Below are positions 45,049 through 54,713 of a stretch of DNA of 64,000 bases, piece by piece. Source of the stretch: Candidatus Sulfotelmatobacter sp. (GTDB taxonomy: Bacteria > Acidobacteriota > Terriglobia > Terriglobales > Acidobacteriaceae); the NCBI GenBank assembly GCA_036500765.1, contig DASYBM010000016.1:682001-746000 (forward strand), in the 5' to 3' direction. A program made the position numbers and the translations under genes. Below the pieces are notes generated by a model. That model was given only the letters and a program-made list of their open reading frames with translations. It ran no database searches and was not told where the DNA came from. Position 1 is the first letter of the stretch; each line of letters begins with the position of its first letter.

Positions 45049-45428
45049 AGTAAGTTCCAACTACTTCGCTTCATCTAGCTGTCCCCGATATGTTCCTGCA
45101 GGAACACTGTGGAAAAGGTACGGAGTCGTGAGCCTCAAGTGGTTGATTCTGTTACGAGGCATTTTGGCGATGCCTTGTTTTGAGTTAGTTAGGCTGTGGA
45201 AGAAATGTCTACTTTCGTGGACGTTCAATACCTACGAAAGTGGACTTGACAGATTTGCCCTTCTGCTTAATAAGGCACTAACCCATAAAGAGTCTCCGCC
45301 TAAGTCGCCGCAAAAGAAGCTAATAGGTTTTGCCGATCTTACATTGGCCCAGCCCGCCTCATCTCTATCTTTGCCAACAGCATTTCCCTTGACAGACCGC
45401 CGATTCAACGCCATGCTGTGAACCCAGT
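45049..45428. other. 380-base region with hairpins, no clear gene
   Basis: The base composition is more AT-rich than around. It contains a perfect 14-bp palindrome GTTCCTGCAGGAAC (about 45092), and an 11-bp stem TCTACTTTCGT/ACGAAAGTGGA (45208-45218 and 45234-45244). One GTG frame is listed separately. The content may be a remnant of a mobile or lost gene. Confidence 0.4.
45128..45421 (+). CDS. Doubtful 97-residue ORF
   Basis: A GTG start is preceded by GGAG four bases upstream. The predicted protein has a hydrophobic N-region (LKWLILLRGILAM) and a basic centre (SPPKSPQKK). The codon use and base composition differ from nearby genes, and it includes the hairpin at 45208. I do not recognise it; it may not be a gene. 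Confidence 0.25.
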   Translation: MSLKWLILLRGILAMPCFELVRLWKKCLLSWTFNTYESGLDRFALLLNKALTHKESPPKSPQKKLIGFADLTLAQPASSLSLPTAFPLTDRRFNAML

Positions 45429-47643
45429 ATGCAGCAGCACAGGGCCCCGTCCGAGGTTCGAATCGTAACCGCAGACACCTTGCGTACGCCCAGTCGCCGC
45501 CCGCTTTTCCACCTCTGCATCGTTGTCGTTATTACTATCACTGCCAGCATCGCCTGGGCGCAGGATCCTATCGACCCGAACACCCCCGGAGCCTGCGTTA
45601 CCGTCACCACACCCTGCGTAACGACGTATCACAACGACAAGTCGCGCGACGGCGTGCAGCCCAATGAGAGCATCCTCAATTCGACTCTGATTGCGGCGGG
45701 AACGTTCGGGTTCATCGGCTCCAGCGCTGCCAATACCTCCACCGTCATTGACGGCCTGATCTACGCGCAGCCGCTCTACCTCACCGGAATCACCATGAAG
45801 CTCGAAGGGGAGCACATGCACTGGCATAATGAACATCGTCGTAGTCGCCTCTGAAAACAACTCGGTCTACGCTTTTGCTGTGGACAACAGCACCGTCGGC
45901 AGCTTTAAGATGACACCATGCTGGGCCACATCCCTTAACGGTACCAACGAATACGCGATTCCCTTTGATCAGCTTCCTGGGACCTGCAACAACGTAATTC
46001 CGCAGAGCGGCATAACGGCAACACCGGTGATCGATACCACAGTCACTCCACCGATCATGTACGTCGTGACCGCGCACGTGTTGGCTGGCGGCGGCAGCTG
46101 GACCTATCGGCTCCACGCGATCCAATTGAACGCTGGCCTCGATATAACCCCCGCCAACAACTTTCTAAACAGCAACGGGCCCTACGATATTCCTACCGCC
46201 ATTAACAACTACCTCGGCGATACCACCGACCCCTTCCTTGCCGTCGGGCAAAACCAACGCGTCGGCCTCGCCATGTACAAAACTTCAACCGGGCCGGCGA
46301 ATATTTACGTGGGGTTCGGCTCATTCTGCGACACCCCTCCGACTAACGGTCAATACAGCGGCTATTTGGCTGCGTTCCAATTCAATTATGGTGGCACGAC
46401 GTTCTCCACCATCGGAGTTCTTGACACCGAAGCCGCGGACCCGAACAACAAACCCGGCGGCGGAATCTGGATGGGCGGGGGCGCCCCCGTGCTCGACTCG
46501 AACAACAACGTCTATATAGCCGTCGGCAACGGCGTTTTCACACCCAGTACGAGTGCGACACAGTTGCCTACGGATTTCGGGCAAAGCATGGTGAAGCTGG
46601 TGCAGACCACAGGCACATCGCCGGCGTTGACCCCCGTCGACTTCTATACCCCAAACGCCTGGGCAATTCTCGACAAAAATACGGGTGGCAAATCGGTCTG
46701 CGTGGTTAACAGCACGGGAACGTGCCCCAATCCCACTCAGAACTCCGTTGTGATTCCTACCGCCGGCGATTTTGATCTGGGCTCGGGCGGCGTTACTCTC
46801 TTGTCGCCGACGGTCCCGTCCGGCTCCCCGAATCCCCTGTGCCCATCGAACCAGCAACTGATTGGCGGCGGCAAAGAGGGCGTACTCTATGATGTTTGCT
46901 ACAGCACCTCGACGAGTACTTCTCCGCAAAGCCTGATGGGCGGCCTAGACGACTGCGGGTACGGTTGCAGCACCGTATCGAACTCCGCAAATACCGCGTG
47001 CACCCAATTCACCACAACACCCACAAACGGGCAGATTGCGCAGTGCTTTAAGGGCGTAAACATACTAAATACGCTCCAGGGAGCCCCGGGCAGCCGGGCC
47101 ACTGCGGCCTTCTGGGCGGGAAACGCGTCGCAAGGTGTTTTTGAAAATTACTTATACATAGCGGGCTCGGGCGACGTCCTGAATGCCTACCAACTTAGCC
47201 CTTCCACTTGGCAGTTCCAAACGCCAGGCTCCAACGCCACCACTCCCCCCACCTTCGGCTACCCAGGCGCAAGCCCCGCCATTTCGTGGGACAATAAGAA
47301 TTCCGGCAATGCCCTTCTTTGGGTCGTAAACATCAGCAAAGCGGGGAGCGGAACGACGACCACGACCAACAAAGCCTCACCCGCTAACCTTTACGTTTAC
47401 AATCCCATTCCGACAAGCGGCAACATTGGTGAGCTGTGGTCAAGCGGCACGTCGGGGCCCGGCGGCGTCAAGTATACGGTGCCGACTGTAGCAAACGGCA
47501 TGGTATTTGTCGGAGGGGGCAGCCCTGCCTACTCCCCCGGTCTTCTGTCAGTCAGCGGCGTCAATTGTTCCCCTGCAGCCTACGGCGGAAGTTCCACATC
47601 AACCTGTCCGGGACTTCTCGTGGTCTACGGGCAGACCAAATAG
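45429..47643 (+). pseudogene. Secreted PQQ-like beta-propeller protein, frameshifted
   Basis: The first block (45429-45854) has a signal peptide (CIVVVITITASIAWA) and a domain start (YHNDKSRDGVQPNE; VIDGLIYAQPLYL), then runs out of frame as HMHWHNEHRRSRL. The second block (45829-47643) goes on with IVVVASENNSVYAFAVDN, the next expected segment of this acidobacterial family, in the +1 frame. The break is around 45805-45828. So it is one gene of about 735 residues with a frameshift, by mutation, sequence error or, less likely, programmed shift. The C-part carries propeller-like repeats and PGLLVVYGQTK at the end. The next gene follows after 5 bases. Confidence 0.8.
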
Positions 47644-47648
47644 ACTGG

Positions 47649-49052
47649 ATGGCAAAGATTATGGCCAAGATTGCTAAATTCGGGTCAGCCGCAGTCGTTT
47701 CCCTCGGGTTACTAATAGCGGCAAGTGAAGCTGGCGCGCAGGTAGTTCGCGACGTAATTAGCTTTACCGGGCAGAACGAGTCGGGCGATCCGGCCGCACC
47801 GCCAGCGCAGGGCAGAGATGGCAAACTGTATGGAACTTCGCCGAATCCGCTTGGGTTCTCCGGATCGGACTTCAGCCTCTCTACGACCGGCGTGATGCAC
47901 GTAATTCACAGTTTCGGATCAGAGGCAGGAGGAGTCAATCCATTCGCAGGGCTTACACTAGGTACCGACGGAAATTTCTATGGGGCAACCGCGGCGGGTG
48001 GAACTTCAGCGTATGGCGTACTCTATCGGCTGGGCCCACTGGGCACCTTTACGATCCTCCACAACTTCCTTGGTGGAAGCGACGGTTCGTCGCCAACGTC
48101 GGCTCCCATCGAAGGGTCCGACGGCAGCTTCTACGGAACTACCGCAGGGAACGCGGGAAATCCGCCCACCATCTACAAGTACACCCCTTCGGCCGGAACG
48201 CTGACAACTCTATATGTGTTCGACTCCATCCACGGAATCGACGTGTGGGCAGGACTTCTTCAGGGATCCGACGGCTATCTTTATGGCATTGCACGCAGCG
48301 GCGGGGCCCACAATTTTGGAACAGCCTTCAAACTGGACACCTCCGGCAAAATGCTGTTCTCCTATAGCTTCCCCGGAGGAAGCGGAGGCCGGGTTCCGCA
48401 GGGACCGCTCGTCGAGGCCACCGACGGAAATTTCTACGGGACGACGGAGTTGGGAGGCTCGACACAGCAGTCAGGATACGGAACCGTGTTCAAGATGAAT
48501 AAGAAGGGGTCGGTTTCAATATTGTTCTCTTTCGATCCCTCGACCACGGCCTACAACCCGTTGGGAGGCGTGGTGCAGGGTACGGACGGATATTTATACG
48601 GAACGTTAAGCCTAAGCACACAGAACGAAGGGGCGCTTTTTAGAATTAGTCTAGGCGGTCAATACCAGCAGCTGTATCGATTTCCTCAGGCGGTAGGCTC
48701 GGGCATCGGGTCTGCGCTTTTGCAGGATACGAACGGCCTTTTTTATGGCAGTGCCGAATACGGCGGCGCCTACGGCTACGGCGCCGTCTACAGCCTCAAC
48801 ATGGGGCTCGCACCGTTCATCACGTTCGTGCAGCACACGGGTAAGGTCGGCCACACGGCGCAGATTCTTGGCCAGGGACTTACTGGCGCGACCAGCGTCA
48901 CCTTCAACGGCGTACCCGCCACCAGCTTTTCGGTGAAGTCCGATACCTATATGACGGCGGTCGTCCCCAGCGGCGCAACCACGGGAACCGTCACCGTGAC
49001 CACGCCATCCGGCACGCTGAACGGTAACCGGAGCTTCCGGATTTTGAAGTGA
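47649..49052 (+). CDS. GloVer-repeat secreted protein with IPT/TIG domain
   Basis: The 467-residue protein starts at ATG 47649, or four codons later, with a signal peptide (FGSAAVVSLGLLIAASEAGA). Several copies of a repeat of about 50-60 residues are visible, each with a core such as TDGNFYGTT, YGTVFKM or LYRFP, as in the GloVer tandem repeat family (TIGR03803-like); they predict a beta-propeller. The C-terminal 80 residues are an IPT/TIG immunoglobulin-like domain (GHTAQILGQGLTGATSVTFN). It is presumably secreted or on the surface; the function is unknown. It is in tandem with the frameshifted propeller gene. Confidence 0.8.
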   Translation: MAKIMAKIAKFGSAAVVSLGLLIAASEAGAQVVRDVISFTGQNESGDPAAPPAQGRDGKLYGTSPNPLGFSGSDFSLSTTGVMHVIHSFGSEAGGVNPFAGLTLGTDGNFYGATAAGGTSAYGVLYRLGPLGTFTILHNFLGGSDGSSPTSAPIEGSDGSFYGTTAGNAGNPPTIYKYTPSAGTLTTLYVFDSIHGIDVWAGLLQGSDGYLYGIARSGGAHNFGTAFKLDTSGKMLFSYSFPGGSGGRVPQGPLVEATDGNFYGTTELGGSTQQSGYGTVFKMNKKGSVSILFSFDPSTTAYNPLGGVVQGTDGYLYGTLSLSTQNEGALFRISLGGQYQQLYRFPQAVGSGIGSALLQDTNGLFYGSAEYGGAYGYGAVYSLNMGLAPFITFVQHTGKVGHTAQILGQGLTGATSVTFNGVPATSFSVKSDTYMTAVVPSGATTGTVTVTTPSGTLNGNRSFRILK

Positions 49053-49083
49053 CGCTCGACGGGCGGGGCCTTCAAATACGGGC

Positions 49084-50055
<972 letters not shown>

Positions 50056-50060
50056 GTTTT

Positions 50061-50148
50061 GTTGATCATAACTTCGTTGATCATAACTTCGTCGATCATA
50101 CTTCGCCGATCATACTTTGTCGGATCATACTTCGCCGATCATGCTTTC
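50061..50148. repeat. 15-bp tandem repeat between UDP-sugar genes
   Basis: Six imperfect units with the core GATCATA(A)CTTCG(T/C)C fill the 83-base gap and slightly enter the 3' end of the UDP-glucose dehydrogenase gene (stop at 50139). Units 1 and 2 (GTTGATCATAACTTC) are identical. Confidence 0.9.
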
Positions 50149-51545
50149 TTGCCGTTTTTCATCGCCGGAGCGGGAACGCCATCGGGATGAGCGGCGGCGC
50201 GGCCCACGCTGTAGTAAGTAAATCCCTGGGCGGCCATGATTTCGGGATCATACAAGTTGCGGCCATCGACGACGATGGGGAACTTGAGTTCCTGCCGAAT
50301 GCGGGCGAGATCGAGGTTGGCGAATTCCTCCCACTCGGTGAGGATCAGCAGAGCGTCGGCGCCGTGCGCGGCTTCGTACGCCGAACTGGCGAAGGTGACG
50401 CCCTGCGGAATTTGTTGCTGGGCGCGTTCCATGGCGGCGGGATCGTAGGCCGTGATCTTGCTGCCGGCCTGCAAGAGCGCCTGCACCAGAAATAACGCCG
50501 GCGATTCGCGGACGTCGTCAGTGCCGCCTTTAAACGCCAGGCCCAGCACGGCGAGATTCTTGCCGCGCAGGGTCCAGAGCGCGCTGTGCACTTTGCGCAG
50601 AAAGCGCTGGCGCTGATCTTCGTTGATGCGCATGACTTCGTCGAGCAGGCGGAAGTCGTATCCGTTCTCGCGCGCGACGGAGCGAAAGGCCATCACGTCT
50701 TTAGGGAAGCAGGATCCGCCATAACCGATGCCTGGGTTCAAAAAGCGGGAGCCGATGCGGGAATCGGTGCCGACGCCGTGAACCACTTGATTCACGTCAG
50801 CGCCGACCGACTCGCAGACCGAAGCGACGGCGTTGATGAAAGAAATCTTCATGGCGAGAAAAGCGTTCGAGGCGTGCTTGATCAACTCGGCGCTCTTGCT
50901 GCTGGTCGCGATGAGCGGCGGCGGGATCGGAGCGCGGTCGGGTTTGGGGATGGCGTCGGTGCGCCGGTAGTAGCTGCCATCGGTGAGCGGAGCATAGACC
51001 TCGCGCAGGACTTCGGCGGAACGCTCGCTGTCGCAGCCGATGACGATGCGATCGGGGAACAGGAAGTCGGTGACGGCGGTGCCTTCGCGCAGAAATTCGG
51101 GGTTGGAGGCCACATCGAATGACTCCGGGTCGGTGCCGTTACGCAGGATGATCCTGCGCACCCAATCGCTGGTGTAAACGGGAACGGTGCTCTTTTCGAC
51201 GACCACTTTGTAATCGTTGATGCCCCCGGAGATTTCGCGAGCCACCGATTCGACGTAAGAGAGATCGGCTTCTCCACTTTCGGTGGGCGGAGTGCCGACG
51301 GCCACAAAGATCACCGCACTCAAGCGCGCCGCTTCGGTTAGATCGTCGGAAAAAGTAAGGCGCTGTCCGCGATGGCGGCTGAGCAATTCGGGCAGAAACT
51401 TCTCATGAATGGGCACCTGGCCGTCCCGCAGCGCGGCCAGTTTGGCTTGATCGTTATCGACGAGGATCACGTCGTGTCCGAGATCGGCGAAACAGGCGCC
51501 GGCTACCAGACCTACGTATCCCGACCCTACCACTGCAATCCGCAT
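50139..51545 (-). CDS. ugd: UDP-glucose 6-dehydrogenase
   Basis: The 468-residue protein starts at ATG 51545 with GAGG eleven bases upstream. The N-terminal Rossmann motif is VVGSGYVGLVAGACFAD, and the catalytic Cys is in GIGYGGSCFPKD. FKGGTDDVRESPA in the C-domain is typical. It oxidises UDP-glucose to UDP-glucuronate with NAD+, substrate of the next gene. It diverges from the GAF/TonB-C gene. The C-terminus has an Ala/Pro-rich extension. Confidence 0.95.
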   Translation of the reverse strand: MRIAVVGSGYVGLVAGACFADLGHDVILVDNDQAKLAALRDGQVPIHEKFLPELLSRHRGQRLTFSDDLTEAARLSAVIFVAVGTPPTESGEADLSYVESVAREISGGINDYKVVVEKSTVPVYTSDWVRRIILRNGTDPESFDVASNPEFLREGTAVTDFLFPDRIVIGCDSERSAEVLREVYAPLTDGSYYRRTDAIPKPDRAPIPPPLIATSSKSAELIKHASNAFLAMKISFINAVASVCESVGADVNQVVHGVGTDSRIGSRFLNPGIGYGGSCFPKDVMAFRSVARENGYDFRLLDEVMRINEDQRQRFLRKVHSALWTLRGKNLAVLGLAFKGGTDDVRESPALFLVQALLQAGSKITAYDPAAMERAQQQIPQGVTFASSAYEAAHGADALLILTEWEEFANLDLARIRQELKFPIVVDGRNLYDPEIMAAQGFTYYSVGRAAAHPDGVPAPAMKNGKKA

Positions 51546-51705
51546 CGTTGAAGTCCTCAAGAGGAGTCGAGAAATAATACTGCCGGGGACTAACTCTCTT
51601 CTGATCTTACAAATTCTAGTGGGTTGTTTGAGATCGTGGGTCAGAAAACTTGTGTTGGGATTGAGGAACTGCCAAAACGGGAAATTTTTCGCTGAGCACG
51701 ACCGA

Positions 51706-51769
51706 CGGGGCTAAAGCCCAATTCGTGGATTGGGCTGGACGCGGCGCTAAAGAGCCGCTCTTCCACGAC
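51706..51769. repeat. Dispersed intergenic repeat A, copy 1
   Basis: GGGGCTAAAGCCCA, then a spacer, then GCGGCGCTAAAGAGCCGCTC and TTCCAC. A second copy lies at 62937-62999. The element has the palindromes GGGCTAAAGCCC and (in the other copy) GGCGCTAAAGCGCC, so it can fold as RNA or DNA hairpins. The gap 51546-51885 shows no gene. Confidence 0.7.
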
Positions 51770-51885
51770 TGCGTTTGTGAATACGACTGCGTTTGCGGTT
51801 GACACCGCACTGGATTCGCGCCAGACTCCGCATGAGAAGCCGAGTGCCGGCGGAAGACTGTTGGTCCTCGCATGACTCCAACCCC

Positions 51886-53262
51886 ATGCCGCAACCGGAA
51901 TCGTACGAACCCGCACCATCCTGGGATCAAGAGAAGAATGCGGATCAGAAATCATCTCGCCAGATGGGGAATGTGGTTTCTTCGGAGAATGCGCGCGATG
52001 TGTTTGAGGTGGCGCGGGCCCTTGCGGCGCATGGCGGCGGAACGGGATCGTTCGACCTCGCGTTGGACCTGGTGCTGAACGATTTAGTGGAACAGGCGCG
52101 CTTGTTGACCGGTGCCACCGGAGCGGCGATCGCGCTGGCCAGAGATGGCGAAATGGTTTGTCGCGCGACTGCGGGGGCGGATGCGCCTGACTTGGGAACA
52201 AGAGTCGAGACTACGTCAGGGTTGTCGGGAGCGTGCCTGCAAAACGGAAAGATGCAGCAATGCGCCGACACGGAAACAGACCCGCGCGTGGATGCCGAAG
52301 CCTGCCGGCAACTGGGTGTCCGATCGATCATGGTATTGCCGCTGGGAGATGATAAGAATCCGTTTGGAATTCTCGAGGTGTTCTCATCACGACCGTACGC
52401 CTTCAGCGATCGGGATATGAGTTCGCTGCAAGTATTGGCGCGGCGCGTGATGGAGAACAAGCGAGGTGCCGAGGATGCGGAGAGCGAATTGGAAACCCGA
52501 ATCGCGCTCGAAGAAAAATCGTCGGGGCTCCCCCATGTTCAGAGCGACGTTCAGAGTGAAGTTCAAGATGTTCAGAAAGACGTTCAGAGAGACGTTCAGA
52601 AAGATCGGCAACGTGTCCGCACAGACCTCTGGTCATCGCTGCTGGGCGTGCTGGTGATCGTGACCGCGATATTGCTGGTGCTGGCGGTGGGGTGGCGGGG
52701 AGCGTTCGAACTGCGATTGCGATCCGAAGGCTCGAAGTTAAAGAGCGCGGGGTCGAGGTTAGGGCCCGAGAGTCAGACAAAGCGGAGCGAAGCAGCCCCA
52801 TCGACCGGTTCGCCGGAACCACAAAGCTCAGGCGCCGCGATGGGGCCACAAAATACCGCGCCCGTCCTGGCCGAAGCGTCCGGCGGCGAGCTCGTCGTCA
52901 CACAAAATGGCAGAGTCATCTATCGTCAGCCGGCCGTGGAGGAATCGGCTGCTGCTCAATCGAACCCAACCCCAGATAAGGCGAGCCATGATGACCTTGC
53001 GAGTCGACTCATTCATCGCGTGCAGCCAGAGTATCCTCAGGCGGCGCGAGTTCGAAATATTCAGGGTGTGGTGGTATTGGATGTGCAAGTTGGATCGGAT
53101 GGAGTGGTGCGCAACATCGCGGTTGTAGAGGGCGATGCGGTGCTGGCGGATGCGGCGGTGCGGGCGGTGCGGGAGTGGAGGTATCGTCCTTACTCCGTCG
53201 ACGGCAGACCAGTGGAAAGGCAGGCGCGAATCACGATCCGGTTTAGGCTGCCGCCGAACTAA
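51886..53262 (+). CDS. GAF-domain membrane protein with TonB-C domain
   Basis: The 458-residue protein has an uncertain start (ATG 51886; the frame is open upstream). A GAF domain lies at about residues 50-190 (LTGATGAAIALARDG; LGVRSIMVLPLGDDKNPFGI). Then come 12-bp DNA repeats encoding VQSDVQSEVQDVQKD (coiled, residues about 218-240), one membrane span (LLGVLVIVTAILLVLAVGW), a Pro/Ser-rich linker, and a TonB-C domain at the end (VQPEYPQAARVRNIQGVVVL; AVREWRYRPY). Thus a cytoplasmic GAF sensor is tied to a periplasmic TonB-like domain. The combination is uncommon; signal transfer across the membrane is an inference. Confidence 0.8.
   Translation: MPQPESYEPAPSWDQEKNADQKSSRQMGNVVSSENARDVFEVARALAAHGGGTGSFDLALDLVLNDLVEQARLLTGATGAAIALARDGEMVCRATAGADAPDLGTRVETTSGLSGACLQNGKMQQCADTETDPRVDAEACRQLGVRSIMVLPLGDDKNPFGILEVFSSRPYAFSDRDMSSLQVLARRVMENKRGAEDAESELETRIALEEKSSGLPHVQSDVQSEVQDVQKDVQRDVQKDRQRVRTDLWSSLLGVLVIVTAILLVLAVGWRGAFELRLRSEGSKLKSAGSRLGPESQTKRSEAAPSTGSPEPQSSGAAMGPQNTAPVLAEASGGELVVTQNGRVIYRQPAVEESAAAQSNPTPDKASHDDLASRLIHRVQPEYPQAARVRNIQGVVVLDVQVGSDGVVRNIAVVEGDAVLADAAVRAVREWRYRPYSVDGRPVERQARITIRFRLPPN
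52537..52605 (+). repeat. 12-bp tandem repeat in the GAF/TonB-C gene
   Basis: Six units of GTTCAGAGNGAC type (one of 9 bases) encode the VQ(S/K/R)(D/E) repeats just before the membrane segment. Confidence 0.85.
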
Positions 53263-53335
53263 CGAATAGACTCGGAATCGCGAAGGGCACGAAGTATCGC
53301 GAAGGCTATCTTTTCTGAGATTTTGTCGAGAGATA

Positions 53336-53370
53336 CGGGCAATTGACGGATATTGCCCGGTTTTGCCGCG
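53336..53370 (+). terminator. Probable terminator of the GAF/TonB-C gene
   Basis: The 8-bp stem CGGGCAAT/ATTGCCCG with an 8-base loop is followed by GTTTTGCC. The T run is broken, so the efficiency is doubtful. Confidence 0.45.
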
Positions 53371-53604
53371 TTTTTTGGGCGATTCCAAGTCTATGAAAAG
53401 CGACCAGGTATGGGGCGTTGGGGTCTTTCTTCTCTAGTGAAAACAAGTCTTTTAGCTCCACGGAAGTCTTTCTTCACCAGCACTTTCTTCCCATTGCAGG
53501 ATCTTGCAGGAGTCGCTAGATTAGTCCCACTTGCTGTTGGCTTTACGCCTTGAGTCTAAGGCAATTTCACTGGTAGTACTGACCCCCCCCTTTTCATGAA
53601 AGCG

Positions 53605-53626
53605 CAAGCGATCAGGTTCTCGCTTG
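53605..53626 (+). promoter_or_regulatory. Leader hairpin before the NusG-like gene
   Basis: CAAGCGA and TCGCTTG form a 7-bp stem with loop TCAGGTTC. NusG paralogues such as RfaH and LoaP act on elements in leaders of their target operons (LoaP on RNA hairpins); this could be such a site. An ops-like sequence was not found. Confidence 0.35.
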
Positions 53627-53703
53627 TCCAGGATTAAATCAACCAAAAGTCGCGTCCGTGGGAAATCTGTCGGAACCACGAATGTGACTGAGAGGGCGGA
53701 GCC

Positions 53704-54261
53704 ATGAACGGAGAGCTACAAGCGGAGGAAATGGAACAGTCAATGGAAAGCGTTGCGACTGCCGATCCGACACGCTGGTACGCCGTTCGCACCCGCTCGC
53801 GGCACGAAAAACTGGTGGCCCGGCAATTGGAAACTCAGGGCATCCAGTCCTTCCTTCCCGTCGTCACCAAAATCAGCAACTGGAGCGATCGCAAGAAAGA
53901 AGTGGAAATGCCGCTGTTCTCGGGCTATGCGTTCGTGCGCGTGGACCATGCCTCGGACGATCGCGTGCGCGTTCTTAAGACCCAGGGCGTGGTTAGCTTC
54001 GTGGGCGTGCAGGGCGTGGGAATTCCGATCCCCGATCGGGAGATCGAGAACATCAATACTCTTCTGGCCAGCAAATTGACTTATCAGGAGCGGCCGTATC
54101 TGCATGTCGGCCAGCGGGTGCGGGTGACCGGCGGGGCGCTGGACGGGATGGAAGGCATTCTGGCCGCCGAAAACAGCGACCGCAGCCTGGTGATTTCTGT
54201 GGGATTGATTCAGCGATCGTTAAGTGTCCGAGTGGCCGGCTATCACGTGGAACCGATTTAG
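53704..54261 (+). CDS. NusG-like transcription antiterminator (UpxY/LoaP/RfaH type)
   Basis: The 185-residue protein starts at ATG 53704, preceded by GAGGGCGGAGCC. The NGN domain (RWYAVRTRSRHEKLVARQLE; MPLFSGYAFVRV) and a C-terminal KOW domain (VGQRVRVTGGALDGMEGIL) are clear. Such specialised NusG paralogues stand first in polysaccharide operons and help RNA polymerase to read the long cluster. It is the first gene of the exopolysaccharide region, as expected. Confidence 0.92.
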   Translation: MNGELQAEEMEQSMESVATADPTRWYAVRTRSRHEKLVARQLETQGIQSFLPVVTKISNWSDRKKEVEMPLFSGYAFVRVDHASDDRVRVLKTQGVVSFVGVQGVGIPIPDREIENINTLLASKLTYQERPYLHVGQRVRVTGGALDGMEGILAAENSDRSLVISVGLIQRSLSVRVAGYHVEPI

Positions 54262-54328
54262 TCTCCTTCTCCCCTTACTTGGAAATACAAAGTTCAAAAA
54301 GATCAAACGCTGTGGTGAGGTGCACTTT

Positions 54329-54640
54329 ATGAATGAAACACAGGTGAAAGGCAGTAAGATTGAATCCCAGCCGATGGCGGGGAAGCTGTCTCGGAATGAG
54401 AGCGGGGCGGAACAGGGCCAGAATCCGCCCTCGCTGCGCAGCCTTCGCGTCGAAGCTGAAATTTATGCCATCAGCCGGACGCTGGAGTACACCGGCTGGA
54501 ACCGGCGGCGGGCAGCGCAGTTGCTGTCCATCAGCTACCGCGGAATTCTGTACAAGATTCGCCAGCACAACCTGACGCCGCGTCCACGGGGGCAAGAACC
54601 GCCGGTGAGCGAGATTCTTAAAGCAGAGTCTCAGGGTTAG
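54329..54640 (+). CDS. Fis-type HTH protein
   Basis: The 103-residue protein starts at ATG 54329 (GGTGAGG about 10 bases upstream). The C-terminal half is a Fis-like (HTH_8) helix-turn-helix: ISRTLEYTGWNRRRAAQLL, then SISYRGILYKIRQHNL, like the C-terminal domain of NtrC-type activators, but without an AAA domain. It may be a local regulator of the exopolysaccharide cluster, or a DNA-bending factor. Confidence 0.85.
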   Translation: MNETQVKGSKIESQPMAGKLSRNESGAEQGQNPPSLRSLRVEAEIYAISRTLEYTGWNRRRAAQLLSISYRGILYKIRQHNLTPRPRGQEPPVSEILKAESQG

Positions 54641-54713
54641 CGCTTAGGGCGGGACGAAGAGAATAATCCCCGGGCGTTATCGGGTGCAGTGTCATTATGT
54701 CGGAGGACTTGCA

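Larger units (their letters stand above)
53263..53703. other. 441-base leader/promoter region of the exopolysaccharide cluster
   Basis: It starts with a reverse copy of the dispersed motif (53277-53299, containing AAGGGCACGAAGTAT). Then comes a hairpin CGGGCAAT/ATTGCCCG (53336-53359) with T-rich sequence after it, likely a terminator of the GAF gene. A C8 run lies at about 53583. A second hairpin, CAAGCGA/TCGCTTG with an 8-base loop (53605-53626), lies 78 bases before the NusG-like start. A 66-codon ORF at 53353-53553 has no support. Confidence 0.55.

Noticed and set aside
45128..45421. 97-codon ORF as a firm gene
   Set aside because: Kept only as a low-confidence entry: composition differs from neighbours, it contains a hairpin and no family is recognised.
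50061..50148. CRISPR array
   Set aside because: The units are contiguous 15-mers without spacers; it is a simple tandem repeat. No cas genes are near.
53353..53553. A 66-codon ORF in the leader of the exopolysaccharide cluster
   Set aside because: It starts inside a hairpin, has no ribosome binding site and no coding character.
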